This document shows, one piece after another, positions 11,853 to 29,366 of a DNA stretch of 64,000 nucleotides. The position numbers and the translations under genes are program-made. Position 1 is the first letter of the stretch, and every line of letters begins with the position of its first letter. Under the pieces are notes generated by a model. The model had not been told where the DNA came from. It was given only the letters and a program-made list of their open reading frames with translations, and ran no database searches. Source of the stretch: Phymorhynchus buccinoides. Its lineage: Eukaryota; Mollusca; Gastropoda; Neogastropoda; Raphitomidae. The stretch covers positions 32,188,363 to 32,252,362 of the forward strand of contig CM065703.1 in the NCBI GenBank assembly GCA_017654935.2, read 5' to 3'.

Positions 11853-12800
11853 GCACAGAATGAGCCAACCTGGGATGATCTGAACCGACCCTACAAGATT
11901 GCTGTTAAATTTATCAGCAACATTGGTGACCCCGCTGTACTGACACTCGGTTTTTTAGGAAACGGTATGATTTGTCTGATCATGCATCGTCTTCCTTCAT
12001 CTACGTACAGTGTGTTCTTCACAATCATGGCCGTATCTGACCAGCTGGTGCTGATAGTAGGGCCCTTGGAACGCTGGCTTTACAGCAGATCTGATGTGAC
12101 GTACTTCAAGGCTCACAGCACTTGGCTGTGTAAAATCAACAGACTTATTTATCATACGACGCTGCCTCTGTCAGTATGGATGCTGGTGTCACTCACCGTG
12201 CTCAGAGCTGCTTCTGTGATTCTCTGCTTCCATGTCAGTGCTGTGTGGACAAGACGAAAATCACAATTGGCAGCTGGTATAGTGACCATAGTTGTCATGT
12301 TTAATTGGCACTTTCTAAGAAAATATTCAGTTTCGAAGGGATATTGTAGGTTGTACAACTTCAAGCTGTATTGGCCTTGGACTGGCCTTGTTCAGCTATG
12401 TTTCTTACCTTTCGTGATGTTAGTCATCAGCAACTGTGTCCTTCTGTGGAACCTGTTCAGATCAGTTACAATGGTAAAATGCCATTGTGTACAACAAGCC
12501 AGCCAGGATTCCAGACCCCAGAGGGTGTCTTCACTGACTGTCACCTTGATCATGGCAAGTGTTTCCTTTCTTCTGCTGACAACGCCGCACATTTCGTACC
12601 TGATCTTATTTGATGACATTGACTGGAGTGATCCCATTGAAGATGGCCGGGCCTTGGTGTTGTTCGATGCCGGCTTTATGTTGGTGTACTGCAATGCTGC
12701 AGTCAAGTTCTATGTGTACTGTTTGACTGACAGCAAGTTCAGAACAGAGATTTTGAGAATTGCATGGGAGTTCTGTGCATTGTTTTACAGGACAAAGTAA
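11853..12800 (+). pseudogene. GPCR A, copy 1: class A receptor lacking its N-terminus
   Basis: The last 316 codons of a single-exon rhodopsin-type receptor continue in frame from base 11,853 to TAA at 12,798-12,800. The complete version is in copy 2 (51,329-52,357). Here a deletion joins the LINE tail straight to codon 28, removing the transcription leader, the ATG and the N-terminal tail. The first remaining in-frame ATG is at 11,967, inside transmembrane helix 1. The rest has no stop or frameshift and is nearly identical to copy 2, so the loss is recent. A truncated receptor starting in helix 1 is unlikely to fold. Ligand unknown. Confidence 0.8.
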
Positions 12801-12882
12801 ATGAATTCTAATAAAGATCCTAAACAGTAGGATTATGAAAGTGTGCATATGTGCATCTGTGTGTGTGTGTGTGTGTGTGCGC

Positions 12883-12932
<50 letters not shown>

Positions 12933-12979
12933 CATTAAACGTCTATCCACTTCTCGTGATATTAGACGATAAAGTGTGC

Positions 12980-13018
<39 letters not shown>

Positions 13019-13289
13019 CTTCTACCAGTTGAGTGCCCACAATCAACACTCTGATTCATTGACACTATTACAGTCCAGATTCCAGGTCGGATAAAACCCC
13101 TAAACTAGTTTAGTGACCCAGCCAGTTAGATCTCCCTGTGGATCCCCAACGTGATGTCGCGTCTGACAGGAACAACTAAGCTAAAAAACCCAAAACAAAA
13201 ACATATACACACACCATTTTGTAAAAAGTGGATTAGACTAGTTCACTATCGACTGGCACGTGTTGAGAGATTGAGATGTTACAGCTACC
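12801..13289. repeat. Microsatellite spacer after GPCR A
   Basis: A likely polyadenylation signal (AATAAA) lies at about 12,809, soon after the GPCR A stop. (TG)n/(CG)n tracts cover 12,857-12,930 and a second (TG)n tract 12,981-13,018. No gene is visible. Copy 2 is 52,358-52,880. Confidence 0.8.
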
Positions 13290-13655
13290 TCGGACAGTGT
13301 GTTCCATTCTCTGATTATCCTGGGAAAGAAGGAGCTACGTCTGTATTCAGACGTTCCAAAAACAAATATAAAATCATTTGGTGACTTCAGTTTCAGTGCC
13401 CCTGCTGTTTGTAATTCCTTCCCAGTCGATCTCCGCCATGAACCAACTATCTCTACTTTCAAAGCTAAACTCAAGACACACTACTTTCAAAGCTCATTCG
13501 GTTTGTAAATGTTTCCTTCTTGATCTTGTACCTGGGTGAATGAATGGGTGATAATGTTTTGTGTGACTGCGGGTGTATCAGTGAATGGAAGCGCCTTGAG
13601 TGTAAAATAATTATAGAAAGGCGCTATAGGAATACTATCAATTATTATTACAAAT
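13290..13655 (+). mobile_element. 5'-truncated L2/CR1-like LINE 3' end
   Basis: An open stretch encodes the C-terminus of a LINE ORF2: FSAPAVCNSFPVDLRHEP, then TFKAKLKTHYF at about 13,385-13,505. It is followed by a tail with paired GCGCCTTGAG / GCGCTATAGGAA motifs and TTATTATTA. This is the usual ending of animal L2-type LINEs. Everything upstream is missing, as in 5'-truncated insertions. Copy 2 is 52,880-53,250. Confidence 0.7.
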
Positions 13656-13659
13656 TTTT

Positions 13660-14935
13660 ATTCAGTGCGGTATGGAATAACACGAAGTTGTTGGTTGTGT
13701 CCTCTTCTCTGTCGGTTTATTGCTGGATGGATTCTGCTGTTGCTGACTTGGACAAGTGAGTGCTGGATTGTGTACAGCATTGTGAGATGGTAGCCTTCCA
13801 GCGATGTTTCAGCTTGGGCCAACCCAAACGGGCCTGCATGTCGCTCACACTTGAGGTGTGGTGGTAGCGTATGAGCATGAAGCGAGCCGCCCTTCTCTGT
13901 ACAGCTTTGATCTTATCCACAAGATTCTTCGTGCAAGGGTCCCAAACAGAACAAGCATACTCGAGCAGGGGTTTGACTAATGTCAGATACGTTCGTTCTC
14001 TCAGTTCCATTGAGCTGAACTTTAAGTTGTGACACAGGAACCCAAGCATTTTGTTCACCTTTACTGTTATGTCTTCGACATGGGTGTCCCAGCTGATGCC
14101 ATTTTGGATGTTGATCCCCAGGTATTTGACAGGGGACACTGTGTCCAGGGTGTGGCCATGCAGATGGTAGCTATGAGCCAGCGGTGCTCTTCTCATGGCC
14201 ACAGGCAGGACAGTTGACTTCCCTGGGTGAAACTTCATGTTCCAGTTTTCTTCCCATTCTGCCAGGTGTTATAGGTCTTGTTGCAGTTGTTCTTGGTCCT
14301 GCTGGGAGGCCACTATCCTGTATATAGCTGTGTCGTCAGCGAACAGTTTTATGTTTGAGGACACTTTCTCAGGCAAGTCGTTGATGTACATCAAGAAAAG
14401 ACATGGTCCGAGGACTGATCCCTGAGGCACGCCTAACTTGATTGGTACAAATTCGGACTGAGCTCATTCTACCACAGCTGCCTGGCGTCTGTCTGGAAGG
14501 AAGTTCCTGACCCAGTGATTAACGTTTCCCCTGATTCCGTAGTGGTGCAACTTGTGGAGAAGAAGGCTGTGGTTGACCCGATCAAATGCCTTAGCAAAAT
14601 GTATGACCAGGATGTCTGTCTGCTCGTTCTCCTCCAAGTTGTCCACCAGTTCGCTCACAAGCTCCAGAAACTGCGTCTCATCGGATCGATGCCTTCTAAA
14701 GCCGTGCTGCTGGTGACATAGAATGGAGTGTCGCTCTAAGTGCTCCTTGCATAGATGATCATGATATGCTCCAGCAGCTTGCATGAGACGCAGGTGAGGG
14801 CCACGGGTCTGTAGTTGGCAGGATCACACTGCTCTCCTGTCTTAAAAAAGGAGTAAGAAAAGCGTCCTTCCAGACAGATGGCATTTATCCAGTGGTGAGG
14901 GATAATTGGATGATGGTGGTCAGTGTGGGGGCTGC
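13660..14935 (-). mobile_element. Decayed Jockey/CR1-like LINE reverse transcriptase
   Basis: Read on the minus strand from 14,935 down, this encodes reverse transcriptase pieces. HGFRRHRSDETQF and VIHFAKAFDRVNHSLL (with the palm Asp) are at 14,464-14,784. [11 protein letters not shown] and FADDTA follow at about 14,300-14,430. KYLGINIQNGISWDTHVED and the thumb and C-terminal region KAVQRRAARF are at 13,717-14,238. Single frameshifts and stops separate the pieces, and no endonuclease remains, so it is dead. Copy 2 (53,255-54,533) shares the same breaks. Confidence 0.85.
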
Positions 14936-14958
14936 TTCATGAGTAAGCTCTTTCAGTA

Positions 14959-14963
14959 CTCGC

Positions 14964-15045
<82 letters not shown>

Positions 15046-15431
15046 ACAAGTCCCAAAAAGTTGATTCTTAATAACGATCTGATAAATGATCAAACATATT
15101 TATTGTGTTTTGGGCTAAAATTACACTTAACATAATTCTGAAATGAAAATACGACACAAACTGGGACTTTGTATAAGGTACACTTACTCACAAGTGACAC
15201 AGACACAGGGGGGAGCTTACTGTTGAATTGACGGTAGTGGCGCTTCACTGCACAATTAAATAAAAGAATGTACCTGGGTATATTTGTTTTAATTCCATGT
15301 CTCATGCAAGTGTTTCTGCGCGCATTCGCTTCTCTGCATATATGTGTGATGGGGCTGTGTGTGTGTGTGTGTTTGCGCGCGCGCACGCGCGTGTGTGTGT
15401 CGCGTGTCGTGTGTGTTTGCGCGCGCGTGTG
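14959..15431. repeat. (CG)n/(TG)n microsatellites and spacer
   Basis: (CG)n followed by (TG)n covers 14,959-15,043 and mixed TG/CG repeats cover 15,352-15,431. Unremarkable sequence lies between. Tract lengths differ in copy 2 (54,559-54,655 and 54,966-55,072). Confidence 0.9.
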
Positions 15432-15712
15432 TTAGATGACGCAGTTTGAGTTGTCTACAAGTTCCTTAAGGTCACTGACCTCAAAGCAGTAGATTTCAAT
15501 GTGCTACTTGTAGTCGTTTTGGTTTTGAAAACTATCATAAACCCACATACTGTTTCATGTCTTTCGTCAGAAAGTAATCGTATAAAAAAATCTTCAACAT
15601 TATGAAGATTATCAATCATTAAAGCTACGGTGCAACCTTCCGATACATGTACTGACTTAATTGAACCAACCTCCTGTGGTCAACAAGCCATTGGCTGACA
15701 CGCACAGCGGAG

Positions 15713-16735
15713 ATGTCAGGTCAGTTCAAACGAGACACGTGGTCCGATCTGAGGCAGCCTTATTTAGACGTAGCTTTCCTATTCAAGGACATCGGCTACC
15801 ATATTGTGCTGCCCTTTGGATGGTTCGGGAATTGTATGATCATTCTGATCATGGTTCGTCTTCCTTCATCCACGTCCAGTGTTTTTTTCATCGTTCTGGC
15901 TGTGTCTGATCTGATGGTCCTGATGGGTCCGTTTCAGAAGTTCCTGAAAGCTGTGCTTGATTTTCCCTACATAGAATATCAGGGGCCCTGGCGGTGCAAG
16001 GTTTACGTGATGATGATTCACACGGCATCACCTGTATCGTCATGGATGCTGGTGTCACTCACCATGCTCAGAGCTGCCTCTGTGCTGTGGCCACTTCGTG
16101 TCGGTGCTGTGTGGACCAAGAGAAAGTCACGAGTTACTGCTGGTATAGTGGTAATCGTTTTCATTGTGATGCACTGTCACTACCTGTATGGTTACGTTCT
16201 TCGTAGACATAGCTGCTATGTGCCTTCCTCAGGGCTTTACGGGTGGTTTATGTTTACGATCTTTTCTTGGATTCGTCTGCTTCAGTTCTGTTTTCTACCG
16301 TTCACATTGTTGGCAGTCAGCAATAGCGTTCTTCTGTGGACACTGGTCAGATCTGTCAGAACGAACCAACGTCTTTCTGTACAACAATCCAGCCAGGATT
16401 CCGGACAACAGAAAGTGTCTTCACTGACTGTCACCTTGATTGCTGCCAGTGTTTCCTTTGTTCTCTTAACAACACCACTTGGTATACGTTTAGTTATAAA
16501 CAAATACATTGATTGGAACGACCCCATTGAAAATGGACAGTTCAATGTGTGTATTAATATCATAGACGTGTTGTGGGTTACCAACAGTGGCATCAACTTC
16601 TACCTGTACTGTCTGACTGGCACCAAGTTCACAGCTGAGTTTCTGAACACGGTGCACGGGTGTTACAGCCTGTTTCAGAGAAAACAAAACAACGTGGATT
16701 CTGAACACGGTGCGCGGGTGTTACAGTCTGTTTAA
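15713..16735 (+). CDS. GPCR B, copy 1: class A (rhodopsin-like) receptor, 340 aa
   Basis: An intronless seven-helix receptor for the plasma membrane, paralogous to GPCR A (both have a VSSLTVTLI helix-6 start and an LRAAS motif). Visible landmarks are helix 1 with FGN (Asn40), helix 2 AVSD (Asp66), Cys95 at the top of helix 3 and Cys168 in loop 2 as the likely disulfide, Pro196 in helix 5, TTP at 253-255 in helix 6, and NFYLY (295-299), a form of the helix-7 NPxxY motif. Helix 3 ends MLRAAS (118-123), so Asp/Glu-Arg-Tyr has become Leu-Arg-Ala, keeping only the Arg. The start at 15,713 leaves a short N-terminus of about 28 residues. The last 25 or so residues lie in a 58-bp tandem repeat. The style resembles molluscan peptide receptors such as FMRFamide receptors; the ligand is unknown. 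Confidence 0.88.
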   Translation: MSGQFKRDTWSDLRQPYLDVAFLFKDIGYHIVLPFGWFGNCMIILIMVRLPSSTSSVFFIVLAVSDLMVLMGPFQKFLKAVLDFPYIEYQGPWRCKVYVMMIHTASPVSSWMLVSLTMLRAASVLWPLRVGAVWTKRKSRVTAGIVVIVFIVMHCHYLYGYVLRRHSCYVPSSGLYGWFMFTIFSWIRLLQFCFLPFTLLAVSNSVLLWTLVRSVRTNQRLSVQQSSQDSGQQKVSSLTVTLIAASVSFVLLTTPLGIRLVINKYIDWNDPIENGQFNVCINIIDVLWVTNSGINFYLYCLTGTKFTAEFLNTVHGCYSLFQRKQNNVDSEHGARVLQSV

Positions 16736-17035
16736 GAGAAAACAAAACAACGTGGATTCTGAGCGCGATGCGCGGGTGTTACAGCATGTTTCATAGAAAA
16801 AAAGAAAAGAACATGGATTATGAGCACGGTGCACGGGTGTTACAGCAACTGTTTGCACACAGCCTGTTTCAGATAAAACAAAACAACGTGGATTCTGAAC
16901 ACGGTGCACGGGTGTTACAGCCTGTTTCAGAGAAAACAAAACAACATGGATTCTGAACACGGTGCACGGGTGTTACAGCCTGTTTCAGAGAAAACAAAAC
17001 AACATGGATTCTGAACACGCACTGTGAAGAATATA
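16648..17035 (+). repeat. 58-bp minisatellite at the GPCR B 3' end
   Basis: About seven units start with CACGGTGCACGGGTG near 16,648, 16,706, 16,764, 16,825, 16,900, 16,958 and 17,016. Spacing is mostly 58 bp, with one 61-bp and one 75-bp interval. The first unit and part of the second encode the receptor C-terminus. 58 is not a multiple of 3, so later units shift frame. The copy 2 array (56,286-56,645) has a different set of internal units. Confidence 0.92.
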
Positions 17036-17254
17036 ACAATGACGTTCCACCTCGCAGTGGTTTTGCCGATTAGTTTACAGTGCATAGGATAGACTAACAA
17101 TAAGTGATTGCTGTGTTGCTTTTCATTTGTTTCTTTATTTTTCTTTATTAAGCAAACATAATGAATTTCATGTCAACAGAATCTTGAAATACCAAAGGAA
17201 AGTAGATTGAATCAATTGCAAAATTAAAATAAAATAAAAACATCGATGACTTAA

Positions 17255-17468
17255 GAGTCAAAACGGACTATCTCCATATAGTCCATTGACTTATTTTGGA
17301 ACTTAGTGCAAAACCTAATAACTTGTATTAAAAAAGACTGAAAAAACATAAAGAGCATAATTCCCATCTTAAATTATGTTGAGTCTTTTTCAATACAAGT
17401 TTATAGTTTTTGCAATAAGTTCAACAAAATAAGTCAGTGGACTATCTGGAGATAGTCCGTTTTGACTC
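17255..17468. mobile_element. MITE with long terminal inverted repeats
   Basis: A 214-bp non-coding element. Its left arm (gagtcaaaacggactatctc...) is mirrored by a right arm ending ...gatagtccgttttgactc, with pairing for most of its length. The flanks TTAA and TAAA are compatible with a short TA or TTAA target. Copy 2 is 56,876-57,089. Confidence 0.8.
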
Positions 17469-18329
17469 TAAAGTATCATCTTTTCTTTGTTTGTCTGTTT
17501 GCATTTTGCTGACACAGTGTTGACGGTTTGGTAATGTTCCTTTCTGGGGACTGTCTTCGTATGAAAGTACGATAGGCCTACATTGTAAACTCCCTTCAGT
17601 GGTGTGCTCTAGGGGTTGAGTGTTTTTTCTCTTTTTTTGCTTTCTTTCTTTCCTTTTCGAGTGGGGTGGAGGAGTTCTTTCTTTCTTTCTTCTTTCTTTC
17701 TTTCTTTCTTAATGATACCATAATGGGGTTTGTCTTTATTCCTTTACTGAATGTTTCTTTCTTTCTTTCTTTCTTTCTTTCATCCCTCCCTTGCTTTCTT
17801 CCTTCCTTATATTCTTTCTCACTTCCCTCCTCCCTCTTTTCCATCATTTATTCCTACTCTCTCTCTTTCTTTCTTTCTGTCTTGCATTCTTCCTTTCCTT
17901 CTTCCCTTCTTTTCTACCTCCCTCACGTTCTTTCTTCCTTCTTTCCAATCGCTCACTTCTTACTTATATTCTTTCTTCCTTTTTTCCCCTTCCTTCGGGC
18001 AGTTTCTCTACCATATTTCTTTCTTACCTTCTATCACTCTCTTTCTTTCTTTCATTCTCCTTTCTGCCCCCTTTCTTCCCTACCCCCTTCCTTCCTTCGT
18101 TTCTTATGCCACATTTTTTCTTTCTTTTTTTAGTTCCCGAGCGAAACTTCGTGAACAATTGGTTTTGTTAGGTCCATCCGCGCATGTGTCCGTCCGTGCG
18201 TTCGTCCGGATACCAAACCCAGATTAGCATGCAGAGGAACTTTGCACCCGCTCGGGCTCAGTCCTGTCTTTCTTTCTATCTATCTTGATCATGGTGCCCT
18301 TCGTTCTTTCTTCCGCTTCCTTCGTGCAG
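17469..18329. repeat. (TTTC)n pyrimidine-rich tract upstream of uridine phosphorylase
   Basis: Bases 17,636-18,131 are a degenerate TTTC/TTCC repeat. Open frames through it encode only Ser/Leu/Phe low complexity. I could not find the first coding exon of the following gene here. Copy 2 is 57,245-57,740. Confidence 0.8.
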
Positions 18330-25227
<6,898 letters not shown>

Positions 25228-26056
25228 GTCACTTGGCTTGTCTTTATGTCTGCCCCAATTGTTTTTCTATGAGTGTCCCTTTTCTCTATGTTTTCCCATG
25301 TATGCGCACCACGTCTGTTAAAATGTCCGTGCGCTAGCCCTTTTATCGGTGTCCATGTCCTTTTGTCCATTTGTCTGTTCTTTGTTCTGGTGGTGGTTCT
25401 GGTTCTGGTTCAGGTTCTGGTTCTGGTTCAGGTTCTGGTTCTGGTTGGTTTTGGTTCAGGTTCTTGGTTCTGGTTCAGGTTCAGGTTCTGGTTTTGGTTC
25501 AGGTTCTGGTTCTGGTTCTTGGTTCTGGTTTTGGTTCAGGTTCTGGTTCTGGTTTTGGTTCTGGTTCTGGTTCAGTATGTTGAATGAAAGTTGGGTTTAA
25601 ATGTCCCCTTGGCAAGGGCTGCAAAGAGCGCGTGTGAGACGAACCATCAATCAACCACCACAACTATCATTCAGTGCTCAGAGCAGATCCTGGAGGGTAC
25701 TGGACAATACCCGGGTCTGAGTTAAATTGTGTTCAGTATATGTTAAAGGGGCATAGGCCTACTTTTTTTTTATGTAGGCCATATACTCAACAGAATGGGA
25801 GAGCGCACTAAAGGGACAGCCACGCTTCCACTAAAATTGCACGACTGTACGATACGATTCGATCACGTGGTCTCCAAGAACAAATGTGATTCGCGCTTCC
25901 AGATCACGTGATCGAATCGTATCGTACAGTCGTGCTTTAGAGTTCACTTAAATAAAATGATTACGCTGCTTGTAATTCATAGTCGTCTGTAGTATCTGTC
26001 CGTTCCTACGTCCGTCCCTCTTGTCTTTCAATAAATATGTCTGTCTCTATGGCCTA
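25228..26056. other. Sequence after exon F: hexamer repeat and small palindrome
   Basis: A GGTTCT/GGTTCA hexanucleotide repeat covers 25,388-25,573; its open frames encode only simple repeats. A palindrome lies at 25,839-25,935. No further UPP exon is recognisable. Confidence 0.75.
25839..25935. mobile_element. Short fold-back element, 31-bp perfect arms
   Basis: The arms 25,839-25,869 (gcacgactgtacgatacgat...) and 25,905-25,935 are exact reverse complements around a 35-base loop. The sequence just outside (taaagggacagccac, 25,810) resembles the terminal repeat of the element at 28,670-30,078, so this is probably a small non-autonomous relative. Confidence 0.7.
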
Positions 26057-26273
26057 GGTGAAGACGGGGTAAAAAGCGCATGGGCGGGTAAGAAGCCCAC
26101 CCCAATCTATCTCATGAAATGAAGCAAATTTCAGTCTCATTTTGCCCATGAGACGAGCGTTTAATGTCTAGCATTCGTCTCATGGGCAAATTTGACTGAA
26201 ATTTTCTTTATTTCGTGAAATAATTGGGGTGGGCTTCTTACCCGCCCATGCGCTTTTTACCCCTGTCTTCCCC
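26057..26273. mobile_element. Palindromic MITE family P, copy 1
   Basis: A 217-bp near-perfect palindrome. The arms begin ggtgaagacggggtaaaaag and end with its complement. TA flanks both sides (26,055-26,056 and 26,274-26,275), the target of Tc1/mariner-type transposases. Other copies are 31,810-32,026 and 34,048-34,261. No coding capacity. Confidence 0.9.
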
Positions 26274-26629
26274 TATTGCTATGTGTATGTTTGTCCAAGG
26301 TTTTGTACTTTGCTGTGTCCGCGTTCGTCTCTCTGTCCGTATCTATGACTGTGCGTCTTTCTTTTTGTGTGTGATTAATTAATCATTATGGAGTTCGCTC
26401 ATCTGCCTGTTTGCCCATCTGTGTATTTCTTTGCTGAGAGTTCGTTTCTGCATGAAGAATGGGATCTGCTTCCTGTTTTATCTCAACGCAATGCTGTGTC
26501 TGTGTTATGTATACACTGTTTATTTGTTTATCTCTCGTGCCACTGTCATGCACGCGCGTAGAGCGTGCGCTGCAGCGCACACAAAACCCACCACCCAAAA
26601 CATATACACATACTCACACACACACACAA
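26274..26629. other. Anonymous sequence before the assembly gap
   Basis: No gene is seen. It ends in a CA-rich patch that runs into the gap, so a long (CA)n repeat probably broke the assembly. Confidence 0.6.
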
Positions 26630-27129
26630 NNNNNNNNNNNNNNNNNNNNNNNNNNNNNNNNNNNNNNNNNNNNNNNNNNNNNNNNNNNNNNNNNNNNNNN
26701 NNNNNNNNNNNNNNNNNNNNNNNNNNNNNNNNNNNNNNNNNNNNNNNNNNNNNNNNNNNNNNNNNNNNNNNNNNNNNNNNNNNNNNNNNNNNNNNNNNNN
26801 NNNNNNNNNNNNNNNNNNNNNNNNNNNNNNNNNNNNNNNNNNNNNNNNNNNNNNNNNNNNNNNNNNNNNNNNNNNNNNNNNNNNNNNNNNNNNNNNNNNN
26901 NNNNNNNNNNNNNNNNNNNNNNNNNNNNNNNNNNNNNNNNNNNNNNNNNNNNNNNNNNNNNNNNNNNNNNNNNNNNNNNNNNNNNNNNNNNNNNNNNNNN
27001 NNNNNNNNNNNNNNNNNNNNNNNNNNNNNNNNNNNNNNNNNNNNNNNNNNNNNNNNNNNNNNNNNNNNNNNNNNNNNNNNNNNNNNNNNNNNNNNNNNNN
27101 NNNNNNNNNNNNNNNNNNNNNNNNNNNNN
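26630..27129. other. Assembly gap of 500 N
   Basis: Exactly 500 undetermined bases, a conventional placeholder length. It joins two contigs whose outer parts duplicate each other. Confidence 0.99.
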
Positions 27130-27641
27130 TTCACTCACTAAATGTGATTACAAATCTTTAAACATCCTGCCATTTAAGGAAAGACTATTATATAACAAAT
27201 GTGTATGCATGTACAGCGTTGTGAATGGAATAGCCCCTAAGAAAATCACCCAACATTTTGTTAGCAACGAAAGCAGACATACACACAAACTTTCTTTTCC
27301 CAGACCCCGTAATAATCTTTATAAATCTAGTTTATTATACTCCGGCTGTACGGCGTGGAACAATTTATCTTTTAATTTAAAATCGTGTACATCAAGACAG
27401 ACATTTATGAAAGCACTTAAATTTCATATGTTAGAAACCCTATGAATTAGTCTCTAACTTTAGAAATTTAGCACCTATTCCGTCGGGATATGTCCTTTTA
27501 ATTGATACTTTACAATGTTTATACTTTGATTGTTCTTTGCTTTGTTCCATTGTGTCCGGGACATTTGTTAATATGGGTGATGGGGAGGAAATGAAATGGG
27601 GAAGGGACAACCACATTCACTTCAATATCCATTCCATTCAC

Positions 27642-27732
<91 letters not shown>

Positions 27733-27924
27733 AGAGTTATTTCAATGCGTTATATTATTAGGCTAATGTTTAGTAGTTTGGAATGTTTTGTTTTGCATGT
27801 TGAGTTATTTTTCGAGTTGCTTTCGTATTACTTTTCATTCTGAGGACAGGATGAAAAAAAGCTGTCAAGCTTACTCCTTTATCCTCAATAAAGATCATTT
27901 TGACTTGACTTGACTTGACTTGAC
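27130..27924 (+). mobile_element. 5'-truncated LINE 3' end with (TTGAC)n tail
   Basis: An open stretch to 27,445 encodes the C-terminus of a LINE ORF2: FKERLLYNKCVCMYSVVNGI, then FPRPRNNLYKSSLLYSG and CTAWNNLSFNLK. A 3' UTR interrupted by (CT)n (27,643-27,730) follows. It ends CAATAAAGATCATTT and a TTGAC repeat at about 27,899-27,924, a typical CR1/L2-like tail. The 5' side is lost in the gap. Confidence 0.75.
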
Positions 27925-28056
27925 ACACACACACACACCACACACACACACACGCAACACGCACACGCACACACAACACACACACACACACACACAGATG
28001 TAGCCTTTGCTGCATTTTGAGCAGCTGATTGCATTGATTTGTGCTTTATAGCCGGG
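27925..28056. repeat. (CA)n microsatellite
   Basis: Interrupted (CA)n at 27,925-27,996, right after the LINE tail, then plain sequence. Confidence 0.9.
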
Positions 28057-29366
28057 CAAAGACTGTACAGGGGAAGATAAACATCCGGTCTCTTTTCCCT
28101 ATATGAGTAGTGAGGACAGAAACACTGGTTATGTCCCTTTGAAACGTGACACATTTTACACATCGATAGGCCAGTTGAATTCTCCGTTCAAGTTCCAGTC
28201 CGAGTTTTTGGATAGCCTCCACTGTGAATAGTGTACACGTCCGCACTAACGATAACTCTATCAGCCCGGTTCGCCGAGCTTTTAAGTAATCCATCTTACC
28301 CTTTTAGAATATCTTTGATCCTACATGAGAGCAATCAATCGTCTCAGAAACATGCATTTTTCTTGCATGGGGGATTCGAAAATTGTGAGAGTGACGAATT
28401 AATCATTTGTTAGGGGAAACAGAGATTGAGAGAGGTCTACTGTAAAACCGGAAGTTAAAAAGCACACCGAGCCTCGTTCTGAGTATAACCCGTGACCTTT
28501 TCCCAGAGGGGTGAAAGGTCAGGAAAGTTGTCGATATAATAATAATAAATTGTATTTCATATAGCGCAAAAATCCATACAGTAGTATGCTCGATGCGCTT
28601 TACAAAGGCAACATTATAATCAACATTAAAAACGTGCATTAAAATCGGGGGGGGGGGGGGGGGACGAGGTAAAGGGCCTGCTACACTGCACACGATTCGA
28701 TTCGCTACGATCCGATTTTTGACGTTTGTGAGGCATGACTCACGTGACACTCTACTGTCTAAATAGATCTGATGAAATCCTACTAAGTTATGTTCGCTGT
28801 TTATTTGTAGTCCCCCAAATACGCGAATCTCATAAAATATCTGTATTTTTGTCAACAGACATTCCAGTTGATTCGTGTATTCGTGTAATACTTGAGTGTA
28901 GTGAGCGAATAGTGAAGTGACATGTAGGTGATAGTCACGTGTGACTGTGGCAAAGATTTTCTAAAAGGGTAAGATGGATTACTCTCTAAAAAATAATTAC
29001 TCCCCTTATTTTTAAGAGAGATTGCAATACTAACTTTGCTCTGGTTTCCTAGAAGTCAAATCGGCGATTCATCTTTGGCGGAAGTGCTGGAAGTCAAATT
29101 ATTTCACTGAAAGAGAAGACGTGTGTCGTCTCTTTTGTAATGGCGACCAAATTGTTTGCAGTTCGAGTTATCGTTAGTGCGGACGTGTACACTATTCACA
29201 GTGGAGGCTATCCAAAAACTCGGACTGGAACTTGAACGGAAAATTCAACTGGCCTATCGATGTGTAAAATGTGTCACGTTTCAAAGGGACATAACCAGTG
29301 TTTCTGTCCTCACTACTCATATAGGGAAAAGAGACCGGATGTTTATCTTCCCCTGTACAGTCTTTG
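28057..29366. mobile_element. Fold-back structure with 202-bp inverted arms
   Basis: Bases 28,057-28,258 and 29,165-29,366 are reverse complements with one or two mismatches. A second, inner pair (28,287-28,320 against 28,950-28,983) is also inverted. Both arms stay open for about 65 codons on the arm sense strand (VEAIQKLGLELER...), but I recognise no domain and the two arms would code on opposite strands. The pairing overlaps the TIR element at 28,670-30,078, so insertions are nested. Confidence 0.75.
28535..28665 (-). repeat. L2-like LINE or SINE tail with poly-G
   Basis: On the minus strand it reads aaagcgcatcgagcatac ... gcgctatatgaaat ... ttattattat, the conserved ending of L2-type elements. 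A G17 run (28,647-28,663) adjoins it. Confidence 0.55.

Noticed and set aside
17666..18227. Ser/Leu/Phe-rich open frames resembling membrane proteins
   Set aside because: Pyrimidine-rich TTTC repeat read in three overlapping frames.
25273..25600. Gly-Ser or Leu-Val repeat protein
   Set aside because: GGTTCT hexamer repeat, open in all three frames, with no start context or exon support.
26431..27445. Open frames crossing the gap
   Set aside because: They run through 500 undetermined bases, so continuity is not real. Only the part after 27,130 is LINE coding sequence.
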